Positions 1-8,873 are shown, counted from the first letter of the stretch. The stretch: 64,000 bases of DNA from NORP240 sp965222175 (GCA_965222175.1 OZ244938.1:1488001-1552000), one strand, 5' to 3'. Translations and numbers: made by a program. Notes: generated by a model not told the origin, from the sequence alone.

Positions 1-859
1 GGAATACTACGCCAATGTCTCCGTTGACGACACCTTTGGCAATCGCTACGAGGCCGGCGTCGTGCATAACGCCGAGAACCGGCTGGCGGGACGCATCCAA
101 CTGGGCCTGGTGAGCAACCGCGGTGGTCTGGGCTATTCCCTGGACTGGGAATCGAAGTTGCTGCCGGGATTTGATTCGCGGTTACGCCTGGTAGCCGGCG
201 GCACCGGTGTTGGACTGTACGCGGATGGTGACCAGGACGCCGATGGCCTGTTTCTGCAGTGGAACATGACCCTGGATTTCGCCGTGGCGCAACAACGCAT
301 CGTGCCGGCGGATTCCGGTTGGGGGAGATTTGACAGCGGGGCCTTGACCGGCGAGGTGCTGCTGGATGGCCGGCGGGTAACCCGGGCAGATGCCATCGAA
401 CGAATCGAACTGATCATCGACGGCGACAGCCGCACGGCACAGGTGCAGGGTGGGCGCTACTACATCGACGGACTGGCACCGGGACTGCACAAGGTGAGTG
501 TCGATTCCCGGCACCTGCCTATCCAGTTGATGCCGGGTGCGAACCAGGACTACTGGATACGCCTGGAAGCCGCGGCGGCAACCGAGATGCCGGTGCACCT
601 GGAAGCCCGCTTTGCCATTGCCGGTCGGGTGCGCGATGCCAACGGGGACAACGTGACGGGCCAGGGACTGCTGATCATAAACGCAGCGGGCCAGGAGGTG
701 GGCGAGGCCTACACTGACCGGTTCGGCCTGTACCGTACCGGTGCATTGCCTCCCGGCAGCTATGTCGTTGTTGCCGACCAAGACGGTCAGCGACTCTCAT
801 CCATTGACGTGGAGGTTATCGATTCGTTCCTCTTCGAACAGGACCTGGTGGTACCTTGA
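1..859 (+). CDS. C-terminal part of an outer-membrane protein with carboxypeptidase-regulatory-like modules (5' end outside window)
   Basis: The frame is open from base 2 with no start, so the gene begins left of the window and about 285 residues are visible. The first part has alternating hydrophobic and polar strands (for example GLFLQWNMTLDFAV), as in outer-membrane beta-barrels. Two beta-sandwich-like modules follow. The second, with GRVRDANGD and LPPGSYVVVADQDG, has the look of a carboxypeptidase-regulatory-like domain. The tail ends in a short hydrophobic strand. Barrel plus such domains is seen in fimbrial-usher-like and other surface-assembly proteins, but no usher signature is visible in this fragment, so the exact family is left open. 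No gene follows on this strand; a repeat fragment lies about 240 bp downstream. Confidence 0.55.
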   Translation, partial: EYYANVSVDDTFGNRYEAGVVHNAENRLAGRIQLGLVSNRGGLGYSLDWESKLLPGFDSRLRLVAGGTGVGLYADGDQDADGLFLQWNMTLDFAVAQQRIVPADSGWGRFDSGALTGEVLLDGRRVTRADAIERIELIIDGDSRTAQVQGGRYYIDGLAPGLHKVSVDSRHLPIQLMPGANQDYWIRLEAAAATEMPVHLEARFAIAGRVRDANGDNVTGQGLLIINAAGQEVGEAYTDRFGLYRTGALPPGSYVVVADQDGQRLSSIDVEVIDSFLFEQDLVVP

Positions 860-1102
860 GGAACATGTGATTCGTTGGCGTTGCTGTGCAACAGATTTCA
901 ACGGAGATTCATGCACAGGAATGATTCTGGTGTTCAATGTGTCGCCTGTCTATGGAAGCCATGAATCCGCGCAGATCCAGTGGGCGGCGATGAACTTCGA
1001 TTTCTGCAGATTTCATGGAGCACCCTGCCACCCGCTCCGTTCGAAGCCACAGTTCAGCGCGGCATACTGCGTCTATCACCGTGGGCAGGCAATGCTAACT
1101 TT
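860..1102. other. Intergenic region with no recognised gene
   Basis: An open frame of about 125 codons crosses this stretch but begins inside the upstream gene in another frame and has no family resemblance or ribosome-binding site, so it is not called. No terminator hairpin with a T-run was found. The right part runs into a copy of repeat F1. Confidence 0.5.
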
Positions 1103-1174
1103 GGAAACCTCTGATTGAGCATGGAAATACTCTGGCTTTCAGGCGAGTTCCCTGACGAGGCGCCTCATTGCAGG
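1103..1174 (-). repeat. Repeat F1, copy A (half element, inverted)
   Basis: The sequence starting GGAAACCTCTGATTGAGC and continuing through CTCTGGCTTTCAGGCGAGTT to GAGGCGCC is the reverse complement of the right half of the F1 copies at 49.2 kb and 56.7 kb. It keeps the terminal CCTCTGAT and the GGCTTTCAGGC core. The left half is missing or not recognisable. The element runs into the 3' end of the RDD gene, whose TGA stop (1165-1167) lies at its inner edge. Confidence 0.7.
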
Positions 1175-1659
1175 GGCTGGAATTCCTTGGGCAGCAACAC
1201 CACCCGGGTTTTTGACAGCCGATCGTGAGCCGCGTCGCCGTTACGGTCCACCAGCAGCCACAGGTAGCCCAGTCCCAGGCAGAAAAAAGCCGGCCAGGCG
1301 AGAACCAGACGCAGCAGGGCCCGGGAGGGTTGCAGCAGGTGGCCGTTGGGGTCCTGCACCCGCAGGCGCCAGGCCAGCATGCCCAGAGTCTGACCGCTTC
1401 GGCACCAGAACCACAGGTAGAAGGCCGTGGTGGAGGCGATCATGGCCAGGAACAGCACACCGTCCAGCACCGGGTCGGTCTGGACGGTGCCATCCACCAG
1501 CTCACTGGTATCGGGACCCACCACCAGCTGAACCAGGAAGCCGATCAGCATCCAGATGGCAACCACCAGGAATCCGTCGTAAAGCAATGCTGCCAGCCGG
1601 CGCAACAGTCCTGCACTGGGCAGAGTCGCCGGTTCCAGGTCCTTGAGATTGACAGCCAA
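1165..1659 (-). CDS. RDD-family membrane protein
   Basis: A 164-residue protein with RDD-domain character: an N-terminal LRRLAALLYDGFLV segment (Arg, then Asp in the first helix), three to four hydrophobic helices, and the typical GQTLGMLAWRLRV and DAAHDRLSKTRVV stretches that close the domain. RDD proteins are small inner-membrane proteins, some linked to Na+/H+ exchange; the exact role here is unknown. The start is a TTG six bases after the pntB stop, with an AAGGAG about 12 bases upstream; an in-frame stop just upstream excludes an earlier start. It is the last gene of the pnt operon, which fits a membrane ion or proton theme. The last codons and the stop lie against repeat F1 copy A. Confidence 0.75.
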   Translation of the reverse strand: MAVNLKDLEPATLPSAGLLRRLAALLYDGFLVVAIWMLIGFLVQLVVGPDTSELVDGTVQTDPVLDGVLFLAMIASTTAFYLWFWCRSGQTLGMLAWRLRVQDPNGHLLQPSRALLRLVLAWPAFFCLGLGYLWLLVDRNGDAAHDRLSKTRVVLLPKEFQPLQ

Positions 1660-1665
1660 CGGCGG

Positions 1666-3087
1666 TTACAGCTCCTTTACGGCCTGGATCAGTTCATTGG
1701 CAGCTTTCTGTCCATCGCCAAAAAGCATGCGGGTGTTGTCGGCGAAAAACAGCGGGTTCTCGACGCCGGAAAATCCTGCACCCCGGCCACGCTTGATAAC
1801 GACGACATTCTGTGAATCCATGGCATTGAGGATCGGCATGCCGTAAAGTGGGCTGCTGCTGTCATTTTTGGCCGAAGGGTTTACCACGTCGTTGGCGCCG
1901 ATGACCAGGCTCACCGTGGTGTTCTTGAAATCGGCATTAATGTCTTCCATGTCATATATGAGGTCGTAAGGAACACCCGCCTCGGCCAGCAGTACGTTCA
2001 TGTGGCCGGGCATGCGCCCCGCCACCGGGTGAATGGCGAATTTCACCGAGACACCGCGGTCGGTCAGCAGCTGGGTCAGTTCCCAGATCTTGTGCTGGGC
2101 CTGGGCCACCGCCATGCCGTAGCCGGGAATGATGACCACCTGGTCGGCGAAGGCCATCATGATTCCGGCATCCTGGGCCTGGATTTCCTTCATTTCCCCC
2201 TGCTCGCCATCGGCCGCGGCGGCCGTGCCGGTGCCCACGCCGGCGAAGAACACGTTGCCCACCGACCGGTTCATGGCCTTGGCCATCAGGTGGGTCAACA
2301 GGCTGCCCGCTGAGCCCACCACGATACCGGCGATGATCATGGCGGCGTTACCGAGGACATAGCCTTCGAACCCGACCGCCAGCCCGGTCAGGGCATTGAA
2401 CAGCGAGATGATAACCGGCATGTCGGCACCACCCACCGGGACGGTGATGAAGATGCCCAGGATCAGCGCCAGGGCGTAGAACACGATGATTGGCGTCAGG
2501 TCTGCCGCAAAGTAGATGGCTATGGCAAATCCCAGGGTCGCCAGGGCAACGGCGGCGTTGATCAGGTGCTGGGCGGGTAACAGCTTGCTGCGATGCAGGC
2601 GGCCGTCCAGCTTGGCCCAGGCAATAATGCTGCCACTGAAAGAGATGGTGCCGATAATGGCGCCAAGGATGGCGAGAACCGCAACGTCCGCCCCAAGGGC
2701 ATCGGGAATGGATGCCGCCAGACCCCGTTCGACCTCGCTGGTGGCTTTCAGCAGTTCCACCGCGGCAATGGTTGCCGCCGCGCCACCCCCCATGCCGTTG
2801 TACATGGCGATCATCTGGGGCATGTCGGTCATGGCCACTTTCTTGCCGGTATACCAGGCATAGCCGCCGCCGAGGGCGATGGCGATGATGATCAAAACAA
2901 GATTGGTGTTGGCATGACTGCTGCCGGTTATTTCCGGCGTAACAAACGTTACCAGGGTTGCCAGCACCATGCCGGCACCGGCCCAGACGATGCCGCGTCG
3001 GGCGGTCACCGGTGAACTCATCTGCTTGAGCCCCATGATGAACAGCACTGCCGCAATGAAGTAGGAGGCCTGAATAAGCAGTTCCAT
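1666..3087 (-). CDS. pntB: NAD(P) transhydrogenase subunit beta
   Basis: A 473-residue protein matching the beta subunit of the proton-translocating transhydrogenase. The N-terminal two thirds hold about eight or nine transmembrane helices with the conserved MYNGMGGGAAA loop. The C-terminal domain III binds NADP(H), seen in VIIPGYGMAVAQAQ, the HPVAGRMPGHMNVLLAEA stretch and IGANDVVNPSA, with the late KRGRGAGFSGVENPLF segment. It passes hydride between NADH and NADP+ together with the alpha subunit while protons cross the inner membrane, supplying NADPH. The start codon directly follows the pntAB stop with no gap, and GGAGG lies just upstream inside the preceding gene. Length is normal for the family. 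Confidence 0.97.
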   Translation of the reverse strand: MELLIQASYFIAAVLFIMGLKQMSSPVTARRGIVWAGAGMVLATLVTFVTPEITGSSHANTNLVLIIIAIALGGGYAWYTGKKVAMTDMPQMIAMYNGMGGGAAATIAAVELLKATSEVERGLAASIPDALGADVAVLAILGAIIGTISFSGSIIAWAKLDGRLHRSKLLPAQHLINAAVALATLGFAIAIYFAADLTPIIVFYALALILGIFITVPVGGADMPVIISLFNALTGLAVGFEGYVLGNAAMIIAGIVVGSAGSLLTHLMAKAMNRSVGNVFFAGVGTGTAAAADGEQGEMKEIQAQDAGIMMAFADQVVIIPGYGMAVAQAQHKIWELTQLLTDRGVSVKFAIHPVAGRMPGHMNVLLAEAGVPYDLIYDMEDINADFKNTTVSLVIGANDVVNPSAKNDSSSPLYGMPILNAMDSQNVVVIKRGRGAGFSGVENPLFFADNTRMLFGDGQKAANELIQAVKEL

Positions 3088-3402
3088 TTACTGACCCTCC
3101 CCACCGGTTTTACCGGCACCGCGGTCGCTGGATTTGAACATTTCCAGCATTCGTTCAGTCACCACGTAGCCGCCGACGGCATTGCCGGCCCCCAGCAACA
3201 CGGCAATAAAGCCGATGACCTGCTCGGCGGGCGTTTCGGCGATGCCCAGTGCAAACATGGCACCTACCAGGACAATGCCGTGGACAAAGTTAGAACCGGA
3301 CATCAACGGTGTGTGGAGAATCACCGGAACCCGGGCAATGATCTCGTAACCGGTAAACCCGGCCAGCATGAATATATAGAGGGCAGCCAGTCCTTCAATC
3401 AT
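3088..3402 (-). CDS. pntAB: NAD(P) transhydrogenase subunit alpha part 2 (membrane part)
   Basis: A 104-residue protein made of three hydrophobic helices: an N-terminal LYIFMLAGFTGYEII, then FVHGIVLVGAMFALGIAET, then VIGFIAVLLGAGNAVGGYVV, with TERMLEMF after the last helix. This is the membrane domain of the alpha subunit, encoded separately from the NAD-binding part, as in many alphaproteobacteria and a number of gammaproteobacteria rather than fused as in E. coli. It overlaps pntAA by four bases (ATGA) and abuts pntB, so the three are translationally coupled. Its helices join those of PntB to form the proton channel. Confidence 0.95.
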   Translation of the reverse strand: MIEGLAALYIFMLAGFTGYEIIARVPVILHTPLMSGSNFVHGIVLVGAMFALGIAETPAEQVIGFIAVLLGAGNAVGGYVVTERMLEMFKSSDRGAGKTGGEGQ

Positions 3403-4541
3403 GATTCTGCTCCTTGGTCGTTGTTGATTTTTTCCTGAAGCGTGGCGTTGTGGATCTTGCCGGCGTGGGTCAGCAGGCTGTCGTTGATAATCTGATCCTC
3501 CAGGTTGATGGTGATACTGCCCTCCTGGATCAGCAGTTCCAGGAAGTTGAGCAGATTCTTGGCATACAGTTCACTGGCGTGGTTGCTGACGGTGCTGGGC
3601 ACATTGACCGGTCCGGAAATCTTCACCCGGTTGTGCTCGACGATTTCGCCCGCACGGGTCAGTTCACAGTTGCCGCCTCCTTCGGCGGCCAGGTCGAGAA
3701 TCACCGATCCGCCTTTCATGGCTTCCACCATGGCGGTGGTCACGATACGGGGAGAAGCGCGACCCGGAATGGCGGCGGTGGTGATCACCACGTCGGCTGC
3801 CGCAATGTGACGGGCCAGTATTTCCTGCTGCTGTTGCTTTTCCTCATCGGTGAGTTCCCGCGCATAACCACCGCTGCCCTCGGCCTTGATACCAACATCC
3901 ACGAACTTGGCGCCAAGAGACTCAACCTGTTCCTTCACCGCCGCGCGCACATCGTAACCCTCGACGATGGCTCCCAGGCGCCGTGCCGTGGCGATGGCCT
4001 GCAGGCCGGCGACACCGGCTCCGATGACCAGCACCTTGGACGGCCTGACGGTGCCCACGGCGGTGGTCAGCATGGGGAAAAACTTGCCCAGCAGGCCGGC
4101 GGCCAGCAGCACCGCCTTGTAACCGGCGATGGCTGCCTGCGAGGAAAGAGCGTCCATGGCCTGGGCCCGGGTGATCCGGGGAATCATTTCCATGGAAAAG
4201 GCGCTGATGTTCCTGCTGGCAAGCTTTTCAAATCGGTGCAGGTCCGAATACGGGTTGAGGTAGCCGATCAGCACGGAACCTTCCTTCAACTGATCGATCT
4301 GTTCGGCAGTGACGGGATTCACCATCAGGGTGATATCGGCTTCACCCAGAAGCTGCCCACTGTCCTGGACTATGCTGGCCTCGTCGTAATCAGCGTCACC
4401 CCAGCCGGCGGCATGGCCGGCACCGGACTGGATGGCGATCTCGGTTTCCAGCTTGACCAGGCGCTTGACCACGTCCGGCACCAACGCCACTCGCTGTTCG
4501 CCGTCCCGGATTTCAGTCGGGACTCCGATTTTTATAGGCAT
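3399..4541 (-). CDS. pntAA: NAD(P) transhydrogenase subunit alpha part 1 (NAD-binding)
   Basis: A 380-residue soluble domain I of the transhydrogenase, related to alanine dehydrogenase. The N-terminus IGVPTEIRDGEQRVALVPD is the family signature. The Rossmann core is VLVIGAGVAGLQAIATARRLGA with the acidic end at GYDVR, and IPGRASPRIVTTAMVEAMKGG plus SVILDLAAEGGGNCE follow. It binds NADH and transfers hydride to NADP on PntB. An AGGAG lies seven bases before the ATG. It is the first gene of the pntAA-pntAB-pntB-RDD operon and is divergent from the citramalate-synthase-like gene. Confidence 0.96.
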   Translation of the reverse strand: MPIKIGVPTEIRDGEQRVALVPDVVKRLVKLETEIAIQSGAGHAAGWGDADYDEASIVQDSGQLLGEADITLMVNPVTAEQIDQLKEGSVLIGYLNPYSDLHRFEKLASRNISAFSMEMIPRITRAQAMDALSSQAAIAGYKAVLLAAGLLGKFFPMLTTAVGTVRPSKVLVIGAGVAGLQAIATARRLGAIVEGYDVRAAVKEQVESLGAKFVDVGIKAEGSGGYARELTDEEKQQQQEILARHIAAADVVITTAAIPGRASPRIVTTAMVEAMKGGSVILDLAAEGGGNCELTRAGEIVEHNRVKISGPVNVPSTVSNHASELYAKNLLNFLELLIQEGSITINLEDQIINDSLLTHAGKIHNATLQEKINNDQGAES

Positions 4542-4578
4542 AAACCACTCCTGGCGATCAATTGCGGATAAAGCGCGG

Positions 4579-4607
4579 AGTATATACGGATACGCTACAC
4601 AAATGAA
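4579..4607 (-). promoter_or_regulatory. Candidate sigma-70 promoter of the pnt operon
   Basis: Read on the minus strand, TTCATT (weak -35) and TATACT (-10) are separated by 17 bases, about 40 bases upstream of the pntAA start. The remaining part of the 340-base divergent region up to the next gene shows no clear operator or second promoter. Confidence 0.4.
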
Positions 4608-4880
4608 TGCGGCGCCGGTCTCACACCCATACCCTGTGCAAGTTTCCAGAATGACCCGCTACACCGTTGGCAGGAAATTTCTAGGCCAGGCTTTTTGCTG
4701 GTAGAATCAGCGCCCTTCGCCACCGTGAAGGCAGATGCCGGAACCTGGTCGACACTGTCGAAAGCCTGTCCAGCCGGACAGCGGCGCAGCAAGGACAGCA
4801 GGCAGAACGGCGGCAAGACCAGCCGGCAATAGCCGGAATCCGACCCGGCCACCGCCTCGACAACCAAAGTGACAACAGCA

Positions 4881-6449
4881 ATGGCAGGAAAAAACGCAGG
4901 AAAAAACGACAGTACCGCCAATACCGATTCCAGGCCACGGCACATCGCGATTCTCGATACCACCCTGCGGGACGGGGAACAGACCCAGGGAGTGTCCTTC
5001 GCCGCCAATGAAAAGCTCAACATTGCCCGTGCCCTGCTGCAATCGCTGAGGGTGGACCGGATCGAGGTTGCCTCGGCCTGCGTGTCCGACGGCGAAAAAA
5101 TGGCGGTGGCGCAGATCAACCAGTGGGCCGCTGAGGAAGGTTTTGCCGACCAGGTGGAAGTTCTTGGTTTTGTCGATCACAAGCGCAGCGTCGACTGGAT
5201 CGACGAAGCCGGCGGCAAGGTGATCAACCTGCTGTCCAAGGGCAGCGAAAAGCATTGCCGGGAACAGTTGGGCAAAACTCTGGAGGCACACGCCGGCGAT
5301 ATCGCGCGAACGGTGGAGTATGCCCACAGCCGGGGACTGCAGTGCAATATGTACCTGGAAGACTGGTCCAATGGCTTCGTCGACAGCCGGGACTACGTAT
5401 TCGGCCTGCTGCGACATACCGCAGACCTGGGAATCCGCCATTTCATGTTGCCGGACACCCTGGGCGTGATGGCCCCGGAAGAGGTGTTCAGTGCCCTGCA
5501 GACCATGCAGCGGGAATTTCCCGATCTCGATTTCGATTTTCATCCCCATAACGATTACGGGCTGGCCACGGCCAATGTGCTGGCCGCGGTACGCGCCGGC
5601 ATCGACACCGTGCACTGCACCATCAATTGCCTGGGTGAACGGGCAGGTAACGCTTCCCTGGCGGAAGTAGCGGTGGCACTGAAGGACAAGATGGGCATGG
5701 AGCTGTCCATCGATGAAACCCGCATCGTCATGCTGAGTCGCATGGTGGAAAATTTTTCCGGCAAGTGGATTGCCGCCAATACGCCCATCGTGGGTGCCGA
5801 TGTCTTCACCCAGACGGCAGGCATCCATGCCGATGGTGATCTGAAAGGCAATCTTTACGTGACGGAGCTGGGACCGGAACGGTTTGCCCGTAAGCGGACC
5901 TATGCCCTGGGCAAGATGAGTGGCAAGGCGTCATTGATCAACAACCTGGAAGAGCTGGGGCTGAGTCTGAGCGAGGCAGAGCAGGCCAAGGTACTGGAAC
6001 GTATAGTCAAACTGGGTGATTCCAAGCAGATAATCACACCGGAAGATCTGCCATTTATCATTGCCGATGTCATGGAAAGTCGGGAAGAACACCTCATCAC
6101 CCTGAGAAACTGCTATGTAAGCAGTGGCCTGGATGTCGAGAGTACCGCCAGCATTCGCGTGGAAATCGAGGGTGAACAGTACCAGAGCTCCGGATCCGGA
6201 AACGGCGGCTTTGCCGCGTTCATCAATGCCATCGCCAGAATCCTGGAACAGCGGAATTTCCAGCTGCCGGACCTGGTGGATTTCGAGGTGCACATTCCCC
6301 GGGGTGGTGACACCAATGCCCTGACGGAGGCCATTATCACCTGGGGCATGGACGGTCGGAAAATCAAGACCCGGGGTGTCGATTCCAACCAGGTGCTGGC
6401 CGCCATCAAGGCCACCATGCGCATGATCAACATGCAGCTGCAGGCCTGA
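4881..6449 (+). CDS. cimA: (R)-citramalate synthase-type enzyme of the LeuA/HMGL family
   Basis: A 522-residue protein with the aldolase-barrel signature of the 2-isopropylmalate synthase superfamily: ILDTTLRDGEQTQGVSF at the N-terminus and the metal-binding FHPHNDYG motif, followed by a LeuA-type regulatory C-domain (from about residue 385). The segment MYLEDWSNGF resembles Leptospira-type citramalate synthase, where a Tyr-x-Glu in this loop contacts pyruvate. Together with a second, different LeuA at 57.7 kb this favours condensation of pyruvate and acetyl-CoA to citramalate (isoleucine route) over isopropylmalate synthesis. A 2-isopropylmalate synthase remains possible. ATG at 4881 is chosen; a GTG at 4869 is the alternative, and neither has a good ribosome-binding site. 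It converges on leuB. Confidence 0.7.
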   Translation: MAGKNAGKNDSTANTDSRPRHIAILDTTLRDGEQTQGVSFAANEKLNIARALLQSLRVDRIEVASACVSDGEKMAVAQINQWAAEEGFADQVEVLGFVDHKRSVDWIDEAGGKVINLLSKGSEKHCREQLGKTLEAHAGDIARTVEYAHSRGLQCNMYLEDWSNGFVDSRDYVFGLLRHTADLGIRHFMLPDTLGVMAPEEVFSALQTMQREFPDLDFDFHPHNDYGLATANVLAAVRAGIDTVHCTINCLGERAGNASLAEVAVALKDKMGMELSIDETRIVMLSRMVENFSGKWIAANTPIVGADVFTQTAGIHADGDLKGNLYVTELGPERFARKRTYALGKMSGKASLINNLEELGLSLSEAEQAKVLERIVKLGDSKQIITPEDLPFIIADVMESREEHLITLRNCYVSSGLDVESTASIRVEIEGEQYQSSGSGNGGFAAFINAIARILEQRNFQLPDLVDFEVHIPRGGDTNALTEAIITWGMDGRKIKTRGVDSNQVLAAIKATMRMINMQLQA

Positions 6450-6509
6450 ACCACAGCGCGTCGATCCTGTCACCGCTGGGGGCCGAGTCCGGGTCCTTAT
6501 AAAGGACTG

Positions 6510-6536
6510 CCGGCGAGATCAGGCCGGTTGTTTTTT
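6510..6536 (+). terminator. Rho-independent terminator after the citramalate synthase gene
   Basis: CCGGC and GCCGG form a five-pair stem with an eight-base loop, followed by TTGTTTTTTC. The hairpin overlaps the last codons of leuB on the other strand. A second small palindrome (GTCCTT ATA AAGGAC) lies just upstream. Confidence 0.55.
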
Positions 6537-7622
6537 CAGTTCCGCAACAACCAGGTCGCCGAATCCGCTGGTGTCGATCATTTTGACGGCGCTGCCGGGT
6601 TTGGACAGATCCGGAGTCGAGTAACCCTGGGCGAATACGCTCTGCATGGCGTGCCACAGGTTCTTCGCTTCCCGGTCCATGGCGAAGGACATTTCCAGCA
6701 TCATGGCCACCGAACCGATCATGGAGTAGGGGTTGGCGATATTCTGCCCGGCGATATCCGGCGCTGAACCGTGGGATGGTTCATAATAGGCCTTGTCGGG
6801 TCCGATACAGGCCGAGGGCATGAGGCCCAGGGAACCCAGGATGCCACCACCCTGGTCGCTGAGGATGTCGCCGAACATGTTTTCCATCACCATGACGTCA
6901 AACTGACCCGGATTCAGGCACAGGTAGGTGGCCGCGGCATCCACCAGGATGTGAACGATCTGCACGTCAGGAAAATCCCTGCCGACTTCCTCGATTATTT
7001 CGTTCCACAGTACGCTGGATTTCAGCACGTTGCTCTTGTGGATATTGTGCAGCACCTTTTTACGCTTCATGGCGGTGTTGAACGCCACCTGGGCTATTCG
7101 GCGAATCTGTTCTTCATCGTATTCCAGGGTTTCCTTCACGTAGCGCAGGCCCGCGTCGTTGACGCCAACCTCCTTGTCACCGAAATACAGACCACCCACC
7201 AGTTCCCTGATGATCATCAGGTCTATACCTTCACCGATAATCTCCGGTTTCAGCGGCGAGAAGTGGGCCAGCCCCTTTGGCAGGAACACCGGTCGGAAAT
7301 TGGCGAAGGTGTTGTAGCGCCGACGCAGGGGCAGCAGTGCACCACGTTCCGGCTGCATGTCCACGGGAATTTTCCTGGATTCCTCGTGGCTCAGGCCTAT
7401 GGGACCCTTGAGGATGGCGTCGGCGTCGTCGCACAGTTCCCTGGTGGCATCAGGGAACGAGTGACCGTGCTGGAAATACGCGCCGGCACCGAAGGCGCCG
7501 TGCTCCAGGTCAAAGTCGATCTCATTACGCTGGGCAACCAGTTCCAGAACCTTGACAGCTTCTGCCATGATTTCCGGTCCTATGCCATCACCGTCCAGTA
7601 GTGCTATTTTACGCGTTGCCAT
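6519..7622 (-). CDS. leuB: 3-isopropylmalate dehydrogenase
   Basis: A 367-residue NAD-dependent beta-decarboxylating dehydrogenase. The N-terminus IALLDGDGIGPEIMAEAVKVL, the substrate-binding PERGALLPLRRRYNTFANFRP, the catalytic Tyr in RELVGGLYFGDKE, the Lys of HNIHKSNVLK, the Asp cluster around FGDILSDQGGGILGSLGLMPS and the NAD-selecting EPSHGSAPDIAGQNIANP are all present. It oxidises 3-isopropylmalate in leucine synthesis; in organisms with citramalate synthase it can also act on the methylmalate analogue for isoleucine. The frame stays open 75 codons further upstream, but that extension is low-complexity tandem repeat and the family N-terminus begins at MATRKIALL, so 7622 is taken as the start. 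Confidence 0.93.
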   Translation of the reverse strand: MATRKIALLDGDGIGPEIMAEAVKVLELVAQRNEIDFDLEHGAFGAGAYFQHGHSFPDATRELCDDADAILKGPIGLSHEESRKIPVDMQPERGALLPLRRRYNTFANFRPVFLPKGLAHFSPLKPEIIGEGIDLMIIRELVGGLYFGDKEVGVNDAGLRYVKETLEYDEEQIRRIAQVAFNTAMKRKKVLHNIHKSNVLKSSVLWNEIIEEVGRDFPDVQIVHILVDAAATYLCLNPGQFDVMVMENMFGDILSDQGGGILGSLGLMPSACIGPDKAYYEPSHGSAPDIAGQNIANPYSMIGSVAMMLEMSFAMDREAKNLWHAMQSVFAQGYSTPDLSKPGSAVKMIDTSGFGDLVVAELKKQPA

Positions 7623-7774
7623 GATGTTTTCGGTGTCCTGTGTCGCTTGAATAGTCGGGTCGGGGTGGAAACGGGCGCGTAATGTAGCATGGGGCGTCCG
7701 TGGCGAACAAGGACAGGGCCGGTAAGCACCGGGACAAGTCGGTAGCAGCAGCGTGTGCGTGGCCGCAGGGGACT

Positions 7775-7844
7775 GCGAGTGGCGAGTGGAAAGTGGAAAG
7801 TGGAAAGTGGCGAGTGGAAAGTTATAAGTTGAAAGTAGCAAGGA
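7775..7844. repeat. Heptanucleotide tandem repeat (about ten units)
   Basis: Ten consecutive seven-base units of the form GCGAGTG / GAAAGTG / ATAAGTT lie between leuB and the rhodanese gene. The first six units are near-identical and the last four decay. The rest of the 306-base divergent region (7623-7928) shows no gene and no clear promoter. Confidence 0.85.
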
Positions 7845-7928
7845 CACGAGAAAACAGACGAACCGGGAAACGATTCAGAAATCCATTGCCAACGGACCGG
7901 CTGTAATTCATCTGCCGGGGACCAGCCC

Positions 7929-8873
7929 ATGAGAACAATGCAAGGAATCCTGCTGTCGGCGCTGCTGCTTCCCGCCCTGGTCACGGCGGCGCCAGCCGGC
8001 TGGCGGCCGTTACTGGAGCCGGCGGAGCTGGCCGAAATCCTGGCTGCCACCGATAACGTGCGGCCGGTCCGCGTAACCGGCAACTACCGGCGCGGCCATC
8101 TCCCCGGCAGCGTGGCAAGCCCCTACGAGGACTGGCGCGGTATCGGGCGGAACCCCGGTCAACTGCGTGAACTGAGCGACTATACCGCGCTGCTGCAGCA
8201 GCTGGGGATCAGCCGGGACTCCCCGGTGGTGGTGGTTCACGAAGGTGCCGATGCCGCTGACATGGGAGCCGCCACCCGGGTTTACTGGACCCTGAAAACC
8301 CTTGGGATCGCGGACGTGGCGGTAATCAATGGCGGCTACCGTGGCTGGGTGGACGCCGGACTGCCGGTGAGTACCGACGAGGTCACGGTGCCGGCCAGTC
8401 ACTATCAGCCGGCCTGGCACAATCAGTGGCGGGTGACCACCGCCGAGGTGGAGGCGCTGGTAGAGGCCGGGGAGGGCAACCTGATCGATGCCAGGCCCCT
8501 GAGCTTCTACCGGGGATTGCGGGCTACCCTGGGCCGACCCGGCACCATCCGCGGGGCAGTGAACCTGGAATACACGTCCTGGTTCGACGACAGCCGGCTG
8601 ATGGCGGCCGACCGGTTGACAGCGGCAATGACCGACGTCCGCCCGTCCGACACGGCGATTACCGTTTCCTTTTGCAATACCGGGCACTGGGCGTCCATCA
8701 ACTGGTTCGTCATGAGCGAGTTGCTGGGTCGCGAGAATACCCGCCTCTACGCCGAAAGCGTGGCGGAATGGAGTGCGGCGGAGCGGCCCATGGACAACCA
8801 GGCGGGGCGGCTGGAGATCTATCGCGACCTGACCCTACGCTGGTTTCAGGATCTGTTCGGGAACCGGCCATGA
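7929..8873 (+). CDS. Periplasmic two-domain rhodanese-like sulfurtransferase
   Basis: A 314-residue protein with a signal peptide (MRTMQGILLSALLLPALVTA, cut near APA) and two rhodanese domains. The N-terminal one (residues 30-150) has no active-site Cys. The C-terminal one (175-290) carries the loop SFCNTGHWAS with the probable catalytic Cys. The CNTGH loop differs from the usual CRxGxS of thiosulfate sulfurtransferases. The next gene, overlapping by ATGA, is a YeeE/YedE sulfur transporter, so the pair probably handles thiosulfate or another sulfane donor: the rhodanese outside the inner membrane, the carrier within it. GGGGA precedes the ATG at suitable distance. Confidence 0.85.
   Translation: MRTMQGILLSALLLPALVTAAPAGWRPLLEPAELAEILAATDNVRPVRVTGNYRRGHLPGSVASPYEDWRGIGRNPGQLRELSDYTALLQQLGISRDSPVVVVHEGADAADMGAATRVYWTLKTLGIADVAVINGGYRGWVDAGLPVSTDEVTVPASHYQPAWHNQWRVTTAEVEALVEAGEGNLIDARPLSFYRGLRATLGRPGTIRGAVNLEYTSWFDDSRLMAADRLTAAMTDVRPSDTAITVSFCNTGHWASINWFVMSELLGRENTRLYAESVAEWSAAERPMDNQAGRLEIYRDLTLRWFQDLFGNRP

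Noticed and set aside
1212..1815. Long plus-strand frames opposite the RDD and pntB genes
   Set aside because: Antisense shadows of GC-rich genes, with Arg/Pro/Gln-rich composition and no domains.
7623..7847. 75-codon N-terminal extension of LeuB
   Set aside because: The stretch is low-complexity tandem repeat without LeuB similarity; the family N-terminus starts at 7622.
8426..8869. N-terminal extension of the YeeE frame
   Set aside because: It only shadows the rhodanese gene in another frame; the family start is the ATG overlapping the rhodanese stop.
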